From: Clostridia bacterium
GTDB taxonomy: Bacteria; Bacillota; Clostridia; TANB77; CAG-508
Reading direction: 5' to 3'
Assembly: GCA_017613275.1 (NCBI GenBank)
Contig: JAGAED010000016.1
Location: forward strand, 17,891-81,890
DNA length: 64,000 bases
Under the pieces are notes generated by a model. That model was not told the DNA's origin, did no database searches, and saw only the letters and a program-made list of their open reading frames with translations. The position numbers and the translations under genes are program-made. Numbering within the stretch: position 1 is the first letter of the stretch; every line of letters starts with the position of its first letter. Of the stretch, positions 24,495 through 32,182 are shown piece by piece.

Positions 24495-27400
24495 TTATTT
24501 TAGTTTCATTGACAACAACTTCGAAATTCCACTTTCTTCCATTGTTACCCCATAAACAGTATCAGCTGCTTCCATTGAGCCTTTTCTATGAGTAATAACT
24601 AAGAATTGAGTTTCATTTGAGAATTTCTTTAAATAATCAGCATATCTAAATACGTTTACATCATCAAGTGCTGCTTCAATTTCATCTAGCACGCAGAATG
24701 GTGCTGGATTTATTTTTAATATTGCAAATAGAAGTGCAATTGCTGTAAATGCCTTTTCTCCACCTGATAGAAGCATCATGTTTTGAAGTTTCTTTCCTGG
24801 TGGTTGTACTGTAATGTCTATTCCACATTCTAGAATATTTTCTTCGTCTGCAAGGCTTAGGCTTGCTTGTCCTCCGCCAAATAGTTCTTTAAAAACTTCG
24901 CTAAAGTTTTTGTTTATTATCTCAAATTGTGTTTTAAATTGTTCTTTCATAATTGTTGTCATTTCTGAAATAATTTTTCTTAATTTGGCCATTGTTTCTT
25001 CTAAATCGAAGCGTTGTGCACTCATAAATTCATATCTTTCTTTCAAGTTTTTGTACTCTTCTATTGAATCTACATTTACACTACCAAGTTCTTTAATGTC
25101 TGTTCTTAAATTATTAACTTGTCTTTGTGTTTTTTGCACATTGTCTGGCTTTTTAACTTCTCCCACATTGTTTGGAGTAAGCTCATATTCTTCCCACATT
25201 TTGTTTATAATTGAGTTTATATCATCTTCAAGTTTTGTTTTCTTTACATCAATTTTAACTATTTGTGCTTTTAAATCTTCTATTACATGGAATTTATCTG
25301 ATATTTCTTTTTCTTGTGACTCTAGCTTTTTGTTCTTGTCTACCCTATCTTGTTTTAGTTCTTCTATCTTGCTTCCGCTTGTTTCAACTTCTTGCTTGAT
25401 TTCCGCAATTTTATTATTTGTTTCTTCTATTGATGCTTTTAATTCTTCATTTTCTTGAGTGATTTGCTCAATTTGATTTTTCTTGTTTTCTATGCTCTTA
25501 TTTGTGTTTTCTGTTTCAAGATTAATTCTTTCAACAATTTCTTCTATTGATGCTTCACTCTCGTCAAATGAAGATACAGAAATTTTTAGATTTGTTATAT
25601 CAAAGTTTAGGTCATCAATATATTTTTGATTATCTTTGTTCATTTCAGCAAATTCAGTAATTACTTTGTTTAGCTTTTCTATTTCTTCTGTTAATTGTTT
25701 TGTTTCAGTAATTGCATTTTCCTTATCTTTTTTGCAATTTTCTTTGCTTGTATCTAGCTCTGCTGTTTCTTTTTTCAACTTTTCAAGCCTTGCTTCTATT
25801 TTTTGAATTTCGCTTTCTATTGAATCTAGTTTTTGCTTTTTAGTTGCAAACTCTATTTCAATTTCTTGTAGGCTCTTTTCTAAGTTCATTGCAAGTTCTA
25901 GAGTGTCTTCTATTGAACTTTCATAACCTTCTTTTTCTTCTTCTAGCTTAGCTAATTTTTCTTTTTCCTTTTTGATTTCTTTTTCAAGGTTTTCGATTTC
26001 TCTACCTCTACCCAAAATATTAACAGTTTTCTTAGCTACTGAACCACCCGTGATTGCTCCAGATGGGTTAATTAAATCTCCATCTAGTGTGATTATTCTA
26101 AATGTATAATTGTTGTTTTTTGCAACCTTAATTGCTGTATCCATGTTGTCTACAATTACTGTTCTACCAAGCAAATTCAATATAATTTGTTCATATTTTT
26201 TACTGTAACTTACTAAGTCTGAAGCAATTCCAACTATTCCTGGTTCTTTTCCCTTTATTTTATCAAGCTTTTTACCTTTAACTGATGAAATTGGTAAGAA
26301 TGACGCTCTTCCTAAATTGTTTTTTCTTAAATGTTCAACTAATTTTTTTGCGTCTTCCTCAGTTTCTGTAACTATGTTTTGAAGTGACATACCAAGGCAC
26401 ATTTCTATCGCTGTTTCATATTGTTTTGGAACTTCTATAATATTTGCTAAAACGCCATGCATTCCTTTGCCCAAGTCTTTTATGTTTTCACAATCTTTTA
26501 GAAGCTCTTTAACACTTTTTACATAGCCTTCTTTTTCTTTTTCTGTTTCAATTAAGAATTTTAATCTTGACTCTTTTATTCTAATTTCACTAGCTAAAGC
26601 ATTTATGCTAGTTTCAAAACTTTTTATTTTGTTATTTGCTTCTTCTCTTTTTTTGCTAATTTCTTGTAACTCTTCTGTTACCTTATTTTTCTTTAATTGA
26701 ATGTCATAAAATTCCTTAGATACCTCTGTCTTTGTAAGCCTTGTTGCATCTAATTCAGATATGTTGTTCTGAATTTCTTGTTTGATTTGTTTTTGACGTT
26801 TTTCAATATTTTCAACTTGAATATCTTGTGCATTTATGTATGATGCTAACTCATATTTTTTATCTGTATTTGCTTCAACTTTTTTCTTGTGTTCTTCTAT
26901 TTCTAGCTCTTTTCCAGATAATTTTTTTGTTAATTCATCAAGTTCTTTTTGTTTTTCTTCAAGTTCTTTTTCAAATTTTTCTTTATTATTTTTTAAATTG
27001 TCTTTCTTTTCTTCTTTTTGTTTTGCTTCATCCGCAAGCTCTTCAAGCCTTTTATTTAACTCTTCTATCTCGTTTTCGAATCTTGTTTTATTTTCCAAAT
27101 TGTTAGAAATTCTAGTGTTTGCAACATTTATATCAGAATTTAGCATTTCAATTTCTTTTTTACTTTCAAAACCCAAATTTGACATTTGCTCTATTTTTAG
27201 AGTAATATCATCTATTTGATTTTTCAATTCTTCTTTTAAATTCTTAACTCTTTCAAGTCTTCCTTCTTCATCATTGCAGTTTGACTTTAGAATTTCTTCA
27301 TCTTCTACAACTTGTTTCAAAGTTTCTTTGTATTTTTCAATATTATAAATAAATAGCCCTATTTCTATACTTTTTAATTCTTCTTTTAAGTTTAAGTATT

Positions 27401-28040
27401 TTTTTGCTTTATCTGCTTGAAGTTTTAATGGTTCTAAATTTGTTTCTATTTCGGCTAAAATATCGTTTATTCTAAGCAAATTAAGCTTTGTACTTTCTAG
27501 CTTTTTCTCTGATTCTTGTTTTCTTGCTCTATATTTTACAATTCCAGCCGCTTCTTCAAAAATATGACGTCTATCTTCTGATTTATTACTTAAAATCTCG
27601 TCTATTTTTCCTTGTCCAATTATAGAATACCCATCTTTTCCAATACCTGTATCCATGAAAAGTTCAAGTACATCTTTTAATCTACAAGGCACTTTATTTA
27701 TGAAATAACCAGTTTCTCCACTTCTAAAAAGCTTTCTTGTAACTGTTACTTCCGTATATTCAATTGGTAATGCTCCATCTTCATTATCAAATACAAGTGA
27801 ACACTCTGCAAAGCCTAGTGACTTTCTATTTTGTGTTCCTGCAAATATAATATCTTGAGATTTTGTTCCTCTCAAAGACTTCATACTTTGCTCTCCAAGT
27901 ATCCATCTTATGGCATCTACTATGTTACTTTTTCCAGATCCATTTGGCCCTATTACACTTGTAATTCCTGGCATAAATTCTAATACTGTTTTATCTGCAA
28001 ATGACTTAAATCCCTGCATTTCTAGTCTTTTTAAATACAT
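24495..28040 (-). CDS. smc: Chromosome segregation protein SMC
   Basis: A 1181-residue SMC, the normal length. The Walker A motif GPNGSGKSN is at residues 32-40. Two long coiled coils (about 170-500 and 670-1010) flank the hinge (about 510-665, including GRASFLPISS and LDGDLINPSGAITGGS). The C-terminal signature LLSGGEKAFTAIALLFA and Walker B FCVLDEIEAALDD follow. It organises and compacts the nucleoid together with ScpA/ScpB. It lies directly after a DUF951 gene, with a three-base gap. Confidence 0.98.
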   Translation of the reverse strand: MYLKRLEMQGFKSFADKTVLEFMPGITSVIGPNGSGKSNIVDAIRWILGEQSMKSLRGTKSQDIIFAGTQNRKSLGFAECSLVFDNEDGALPIEYTEVTVTRKLFRSGETGYFINKVPCRLKDVLELFMDTGIGKDGYSIIGQGKIDEILSNKSEDRRHIFEEAAGIVKYRARKQESEKKLESTKLNLLRINDILAEIETNLEPLKLQADKAKKYLNLKEELKSIEIGLFIYNIEKYKETLKQVVEDEEILKSNCNDEEGRLERVKNLKEELKNQIDDITLKIEQMSNLGFESKKEIEMLNSDINVANTRISNNLENKTRFENEIEELNKRLEELADEAKQKEEKKDNLKNNKEKFEKELEEKQKELDELTKKLSGKELEIEEHKKKVEANTDKKYELASYINAQDIQVENIEKRQKQIKQEIQNNISELDATRLTKTEVSKEFYDIQLKKNKVTEELQEISKKREEANNKIKSFETSINALASEIRIKESRLKFLIETEKEKEGYVKSVKELLKDCENIKDLGKGMHGVLANIIEVPKQYETAIEMCLGMSLQNIVTETEEDAKKLVEHLRKNNLGRASFLPISSVKGKKLDKIKGKEPGIVGIASDLVSYSKKYEQIILNLLGRTVIVDNMDTAIKVAKNNNYTFRIITLDGDLINPSGAITGGSVAKKTVNILGRGREIENLEKEIKKEKEKLAKLEEEKEGYESSIEDTLELAMNLEKSLQEIEIEFATKKQKLDSIESEIQKIEARLEKLKKETAELDTSKENCKKDKENAITETKQLTEEIEKLNKVITEFAEMNKDNQKYIDDLNFDITNLKISVSSFDESEASIEEIVERINLETENTNKSIENKKNQIEQITQENEELKASIEETNNKIAEIKQEVETSGSKIEELKQDRVDKNKKLESQEKEISDKFHVIEDLKAQIVKIDVKKTKLEDDINSIINKMWEEYELTPNNVGEVKKPDNVQKTQRQVNNLRTDIKELGSVNVDSIEEYKNLKERYEFMSAQRFDLEETMAKLRKIISEMTTIMKEQFKTQFEIINKNFSEVFKELFGGGQASLSLADEENILECGIDITVQPPGKKLQNMMLLSGGEKAFTAIALLFAILKINPAPFCVLDEIEAALDDVNVFRYADYLKKFSNETQFLVITHRKGSMEAADTVYGVTMEESGISKLLSMKLK

Positions 28041-28043
28041 CTA

Positions 28044-28223
28044 TTATCCCTCAACTTTTTTTGTTATAATTTTTAATGCTTTCTCTCTTGGCAAAACTAT
28101 TACATGTCCACAACCTTGGCATTTTAATTTAAAATCCACCCCAACTCTTGTTATTTCCCAAAGTTTGCTCCCGCATGGATGGACTTTTTTTGTTCTAACT
28201 ATATCTCCTATTTTATAATCCAT
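28044..28223 (-). CDS. DUF951 family protein
   Basis: A 59-residue protein: MDYKIGDIVRTKKVHPCGSK, then WEITRVGVDFKLKCQGCGHV. The HPCGS and KCxGCGH cysteine motifs and the VLPR tail define DUF951, a small protein of unknown function that likely binds a metal. The start has AAGGTG upstream. It overlaps nothing and precedes smc by three bases, so the two form an operon. Confidence 0.9.
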   Translation of the reverse strand: MDYKIGDIVRTKKVHPCGSKLWEITRVGVDFKLKCQGCGHVIVLPREKALKIITKKVEG

Positions 28224-28313
28224 AAATTCACCTTTTTTACATTTTTCTATTCAATCTTTTATATAATATCATAATTGATTTCATATTACAATAGCGAACT
28301 TTGCTTTTTCTTT

Positions 28314-28342
28314 TTGCTTTTTTCCTTTATTTATGGTATAAT
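28314..28342 (+). promoter_or_regulatory. Promoter of the 28370 gene
   Basis: TTGCTT (28314-28319), 17 bases, TATAAT (28337-28342) with TG extension, then GGAGGTGAT at 28358-28366. Confidence 0.7.
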
Positions 28343-28369
28343 ATTGTTATAATATATGGAGGTGATTAT

Positions 28370-29083
28370 ATGGCAAGATGCAAATTAATCCCAACGGAAA
28401 AAATAAGAAATGAAGCAATAATGAAAAAAGAAGATCCAACCAAGTATTTGAATAAAAAACCTTTTTTTATTCCTGCTGATGCAAGATATGATGAAAGAAA
28501 AAAAGATAAATTTACTTATGAATATTTACAAGACATTTTAGTTATAAGAGATGATAATTCTAAACTTATTATTCATGAAATAGAATCTGATATTTCATCA
28601 TTAAAAAAAGTTGAATTAAGTGAAGTTAATCAGAACGATTATGTAACGGAAATAATACAAGCATATACAGATGGTTTGGATTTTTCTAAAATGCAAAGCG
28701 ATAAAGAATATCTAGATTGTTTAGCATATATTCTTTTATCTTCTGAACGTATAGATTCGAAAAAAATTCTTGCAAAGGATTATGGTTTAAAAGAAATATA
28801 TATCGGTACTATAAAACGTGATGAAAAAACTGGCCAATATGATAAAAGGAACAGGAAAGGATTAAAATTATCTGATATTGTAAAAATAAAGAAACAATTA
28901 GAATTAGAAAAGAAAATAAAAGAAGAAGAAAAAAATGAAAACAAAAACAAATTCAAAATGATTAGTGCAATTTATTCCCAATTAGAAACTATGTCTTCAG
29001 AAGATTTATCTAAATTATGTGAGCTTTTAAAAATTTCAATAGATGACCTGGATTTAGACAATGATTTGGACAATTCAAGATAA
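28370..29083 (+). CDS. Hypothetical protein, charged and helical
   Basis: A 237-residue protein starting MARCKLIPTEKIRNEAIMKK. The middle is mixed alpha/beta, a Lys/Glu coiled-coil stretch lies near residues 185-205, and the C-terminus is acidic. I recognise no family. GGAGGTGAT precedes ATG 28370; a longer frame upstream would start inside the promoter. It is a single gene, closed by a terminator shared with the convergent UDPGP gene. Confidence 0.7.
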   Translation: MARCKLIPTEKIRNEAIMKKEDPTKYLNKKPFFIPADARYDERKKDKFTYEYLQDILVIRDDNSKLIIHEIESDISSLKKVELSEVNQNDYVTEIIQAYTDGLDFSKMQSDKEYLDCLAYILLSSERIDSKKILAKDYGLKEIYIGTIKRDEKTGQYDKRNRKGLKLSDIVKIKKQLELEKKIKEEEKNENKNKFKMISAIYSQLETMSSEDLSKLCELLKISIDDLDLDNDLDNSR

Positions 29084-29090
29084 ATAATAC

Positions 29091-29128
29091 AAAAAGAGTG
29101 AAAATTAATTTTTTCACTCTTTATTTTT
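29091..29128. terminator. Bidirectional terminator
   Basis: AAAGAGTGAAAA (29093-29104) pairs with TTTTCACTCTTT (29111-29122) and is followed by TATTTTT. Confidence 0.85.
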
Positions 29129-30368
29129 GTAATTTTTTCATTTTTTTCTCATACATTTCTAATGCTCTTTCTGGTGTTGCCATACCTGTAAATGCTTTTA
29201 TTGGAGCAAATTCCATATTTTCGTCTACTTCTAATAATGTAAAATTATCGAAGTATTTAAATACATCAAATATAAATTTTTCAAATTTAAATGAATTAGG
29301 TTCTTGTACAACCATTTTCATTCCTTCCTCGTTTATATAGTCTGTCTTTTTAAAAGCTCTGTGGTAAGGTATTTCAAACTCTGAACATTTTAAAAATGCG
29401 TCTTTTGAAAACAAATGTGCCAATATGTTTATTTGATTATATTTGTATTTACCGTTTTCATTTTTTTCATATTTCATCTTTTCTGTTAAATAAACTGGAT
29501 TAATTATTTCCACATTATTATCTACTTTTGCAAATATCCATGTCTTTGCATCAAAGTCTTTTTTTGAAACAGATTTAGATGCAACCTGTGATTTATTATG
29601 TGCTGATAATCCTAGGAATAACGGATCCACTATCTCTAATAGAATATTATCTACCCCTGAAACAACTATCCATTCAGTATTTCCCAATGTATTTTCCAAA
29701 TTTTTTTCTTTAAATGCTCTAAAAATGTCGCCATTTCCATTAGAATCTCTTTTTAATTTTCCTATGTTATCTAACATTATTTTTCCATTTATGTCTAAAA
29801 TATGAACAGTATATTGTTCAAAGAAATGTATTTTTTCTTTTGGATAACCAAAATAATTATGCAACTTAAAATATTCCTTAGTTTTTTCATCATTTGAAGG
29901 ACTTGTCATAATGTACCATGGTATAGTACAATTATATTTTTTATTTGCTTCTTTTAATTTATCACATATAAACTCAAATAACGATTTATGCTTGTCATCT
30001 GGTGGCAACTGTAATTCATAAGTTCCCTTAGGTCCTTTGAATCCAAGTCTACTTCCCATTCCTCCAGCTAATGTTATAACTGCTAATTTTCCTTCTCTAA
30101 TAATATCTTCACCAAGCTGTATGTATTTTTCTTTTTCTTTAATGTCGAATTTACTATAATAATTAATTGGAGAAATCTTTTTTTCATCTATTACATCATT
30201 TTTAAATGAATTTATATATAATTTGTTTAGAAAATCAAAATTCGTTTGTTTTATTTGATTTACTAATACTTCTTTTTCGTTATCATCTAATTCATCATAA
30301 AAATCGATCAAATGTGTCTGCTCATATTTTTCTAAAATAGGAATTATTTCTTTTAACTTTTCATCCAT
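29121..30368 (-). CDS. UDPGP-type UTP:sugar-1-phosphate uridylyltransferase
   Basis: A 415-residue enzyme of the eukaryotic-like UDPGP family (PF01704). The nucleotide-binding motif LAGGMGSRLGFKGPKGTYEL is near residue 98, with NGNGDIF near 205 and VSGVDNILLEIVDPLFLG near 240. It probably makes UDP-GlcNAc or UDP-glucose for wall or polysaccharide synthesis; the sugar cannot be decided here. It is 11 bases downstream of a phosphoesterase gene on the same strand. Confidence 0.88.
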   Translation of the reverse strand: MDEKLKEIIPILEKYEQTHLIDFYDELDDNEKEVLVNQIKQTNFDFLNKLYINSFKNDVIDEKKISPINYYSKFDIKEKEKYIQLGEDIIREGKLAVITLAGGMGSRLGFKGPKGTYELQLPPDDKHKSLFEFICDKLKEANKKYNCTIPWYIMTSPSNDEKTKEYFKLHNYFGYPKEKIHFFEQYTVHILDINGKIMLDNIGKLKRDSNGNGDIFRAFKEKNLENTLGNTEWIVVSGVDNILLEIVDPLFLGLSAHNKSQVASKSVSKKDFDAKTWIFAKVDNNVEIINPVYLTEKMKYEKNENGKYKYNQINILAHLFSKDAFLKCSEFEIPYHRAFKKTDYINEEGMKMVVQEPNSFKFEKFIFDVFKYFDNFTLLEVDENMEFAPIKAFTGMATPERALEMYEKKMKKLQK

Positions 30369-30379
30369 AAGTTAATTAT

Positions 30380-31189
30380 CTACTCCTTTTCAAAATTTGT
30401 GCTTGCTGTTCTTAAACAGAAAATTGACCTTTCCTTTCCTGGCATATCAGTTTGTTCTAAACTTGATATCTCTTTTTCTATGTCATAAGGTACTCTTACA
30501 TTTGTAATAGAAATTGGTCCAAGGTCTTTTGAGCCAATATTTCCTTCTAATATAACATATGATGCAAGTGTTGAAAATGAGTTTGTTTTATGTTCTTTTC
30601 CATCATTTTCCATCTCATTTGGTGCCCCTACACTACCTGTGTTAAATAATGTTTTGTTTTTATATTTGTATAGGTTTGGAGTATGAATATGTCCATAGCC
30701 CACAATGTCGGGAATTTCATCATCTTCGGTCTTTCCTATAAATTCTGTATTTTCAAACATTTCAATGGCATTTTCTAACTCTAAACCTGAATACCTCGTG
30801 TCTGTATTTGAATACATTGGATTAAATATGTGTTCTAAACTATATGGAGATGCATGGAATAACCTAACAAGTTGTCCACTTAAATAAAATTCATGCATTA
30901 TAGGAAGTGTTTTTAAATATTCAATTCTTTCTTTGCCAATTTTTTCAGTTGTCCAGAATTTTCTTTCTATTCCTCTATCTGAACACGCAATTTCATCGCA
31001 GTTTCCTTTTAATACTATTTCGCAATTTTCTTTTACTAAATCTATTACTTTATCTGGATTTACACCTTTGATCACCAAATCGCCAAGACAGTATATATGT
31101 GTAATCCCTCTGTTTTTTATATCTTCTAATACTGCTTCTAATGCTGTTAAATTTGAATGAATATCACTTATAATTGCAATCTTCTCCAT
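30380..31189 (-). CDS. Metallophosphoesterase (YfcE/calcineurin-like)
   Basis: A 269-residue protein with all metal-binding motifs of the calcineurin-like family: ISDIHSNLTALE at residues 7-18, GDLV near 37, GNCDE near 63 and GYGHIHTP near 165, then NTGSVGAP. It is a cytoplasmic hydrolase of phosphodiesters or phosphomonoesters; the substrate is not evident. It is first in a two-gene unit with the UDPGP enzyme. Confidence 0.9.
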   Translation of the reverse strand: MEKIAIISDIHSNLTALEAVLEDIKNRGITHIYCLGDLVIKGVNPDKVIDLVKENCEIVLKGNCDEIACSDRGIERKFWTTEKIGKERIEYLKTLPIMHEFYLSGQLVRLFHASPYSLEHIFNPMYSNTDTRYSGLELENAIEMFENTEFIGKTEDDEIPDIVGYGHIHTPNLYKYKNKTLFNTGSVGAPNEMENDGKEHKTNSFSTLASYVILEGNIGSKDLGPISITNVRVPYDIEKEISSLEQTDMPGKERSIFCLRTASTNFEKE

Positions 31190-31295
31190 ATCTCGTCTCC
31201 CTTCTACTAATTACTATTATACTAAAAAAATAACAAAATTTCAATTAGATTATTAAAAAAATGATATTATCCCAATTGTATTTCTACATCTGAAT

Positions 31296-31324
31296 TTGTA
31301 TTTTATGTGAATTTGTGGTATAAT
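31296..31324 (+). promoter_or_regulatory. Promoter of the 31412 cassette
   Basis: TTGTAT (31296-31301), 17 bases, TATAAT (31319-31324) with TG extension. The leader of about 80 bases carries a small hairpin ATTCGT-TGTGC-ACGAAT. Confidence 0.75.
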
Positions 31325-31411
31325 ATTACAGATATTCGTTGTGCACGAATAAAAACAAAGCACAATTTGTATACATATTTGTCTTGTAATTCTTAAAGGA
31401 GGTTGTCAACG

Positions 31412-31825
31412 ATGGCAGATGTACGGCAGGCAACAATTGTTGCAGCTAAATGGTGGACTGAAGCAATCAGCCACCCTACCCCAAACAGTTTTAATAATGG
31501 TGATCGCGCAAGCGCTAACTCATTCATGATGATGATGGTAGGGCAAAGATTAGCAGAGAAAAACGCTGCAAAACCAGAACAGTTAGAGGCATTTTTCGAA
31601 ATTCTTACTAAGCGTATTGAAAGTGAACTTGACAAGGAAACCAGAGTTCAACTTGACTGTGATTATGGTCCATGCAATATCCTTGGCGAAGCTGCAGAAG
31701 AAGTTGGAATAAATACATGTCTCTTTCCTTTCAAAAGAAGGATGAACATTACCACCAATTCTGTAGAAGTTAAAGATGGCTATGATGCCGACTGGAAAAT
31801 GCTCTACTCTGAAATTCTAGATTAA
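31412..31825 (+). CDS. Hypothetical protein in a foreign-looking single-gene cassette
   Basis: A 137-residue soluble protein starting MADVRQATIVAAKWWTEAIS. It contains MMMMVGQRLAEKNAAKPEQL and a Cys-containing DCDYGPCNILGEAAEEVG segment. I do not recognise a family. Base and codon use differ from the neighbours: GC is clearly higher, with GCG, CGC, GGC and an in-frame CGG (codon 5), which native genes here avoid. AAGGAGG precedes ATG 31412. With its own promoter and a perfect 20-bp terminator, it looks like a horizontally acquired unit. Confidence 0.7.
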   Translation: MADVRQATIVAAKWWTEAISHPTPNSFNNGDRASANSFMMMMVGQRLAEKNAAKPEQLEAFFEILTKRIESELDKETRVQLDCDYGPCNILGEAAEEVGINTCLFPFKRRMNITTNSVEVKDGYDADWKMLYSEILD

Positions 31826-31837
31826 TCACCATTTAGC

Positions 31838-31882
31838 AAAACCATAAAAGACTCCTGATGTATCAGGAGTCTTTTATGGTTT
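31838..31882. terminator. Perfect 20-bp terminator stem
   Basis: AAACCATAAAAGACTCCTGA (31838-31857) pairs perfectly with 31863-31882 across TGTA. It serves the cassette and the convergent 31874-32182 gene. Confidence 0.9.
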
Positions 31883-32182
31883 TCTATTTTTCTGTTCTAA
31901 TATCTCTGCTTCAAACCTATCATATTCCTTCCATTTTTTTCTTTCGTCTTCATCACATAAGTAATCACTGTATAGAACTGATAAGAGGCTTTTAGTTTCT
32001 GGCAATAAATCTTGCTGATTTAATGGAATACCTGGTTTGTATTTATAGATATAATTCTTATCCTTTGCTTTCTCAATAGCTTCAATTAAATCTTCAGGAA
32101 TCTTTTCTTTCAACTCTTTCTTCATGTTTTTTATTATTTCGCTTAGTTGAGAGAACGCTTTACTATATTCTTCTTGAATCAT
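31874..32182 (-). CDS. Hypothetical small helical protein
   Basis: A 102-residue charged helical protein; the block LLPETKSLLSVLYSDYLCDE stands out. I recognise no family. Its ATG overlaps the stop of the 858-residue gene by four bases, so the two are translationally coupled and likely functional partners. No membrane segment is seen. Confidence 0.7.
   Translation of the reverse strand: MIQEEYSKAFSQLSEIIKNMKKELKEKIPEDLIEAIEKAKDKNYIYKYKPGIPLNQQDLLPETKSLLSVLYSDYLCDEDERKKWKEYDRFEAEILEQKNRKP

Noticed and set aside
24814..27219. Long open frames on the plus strand opposite smc
   Set aside because: They are Ser/Phe/Leu-rich antisense translations of an AT-rich coiled-coil gene, with no ribosome binding sites and no domain pattern.
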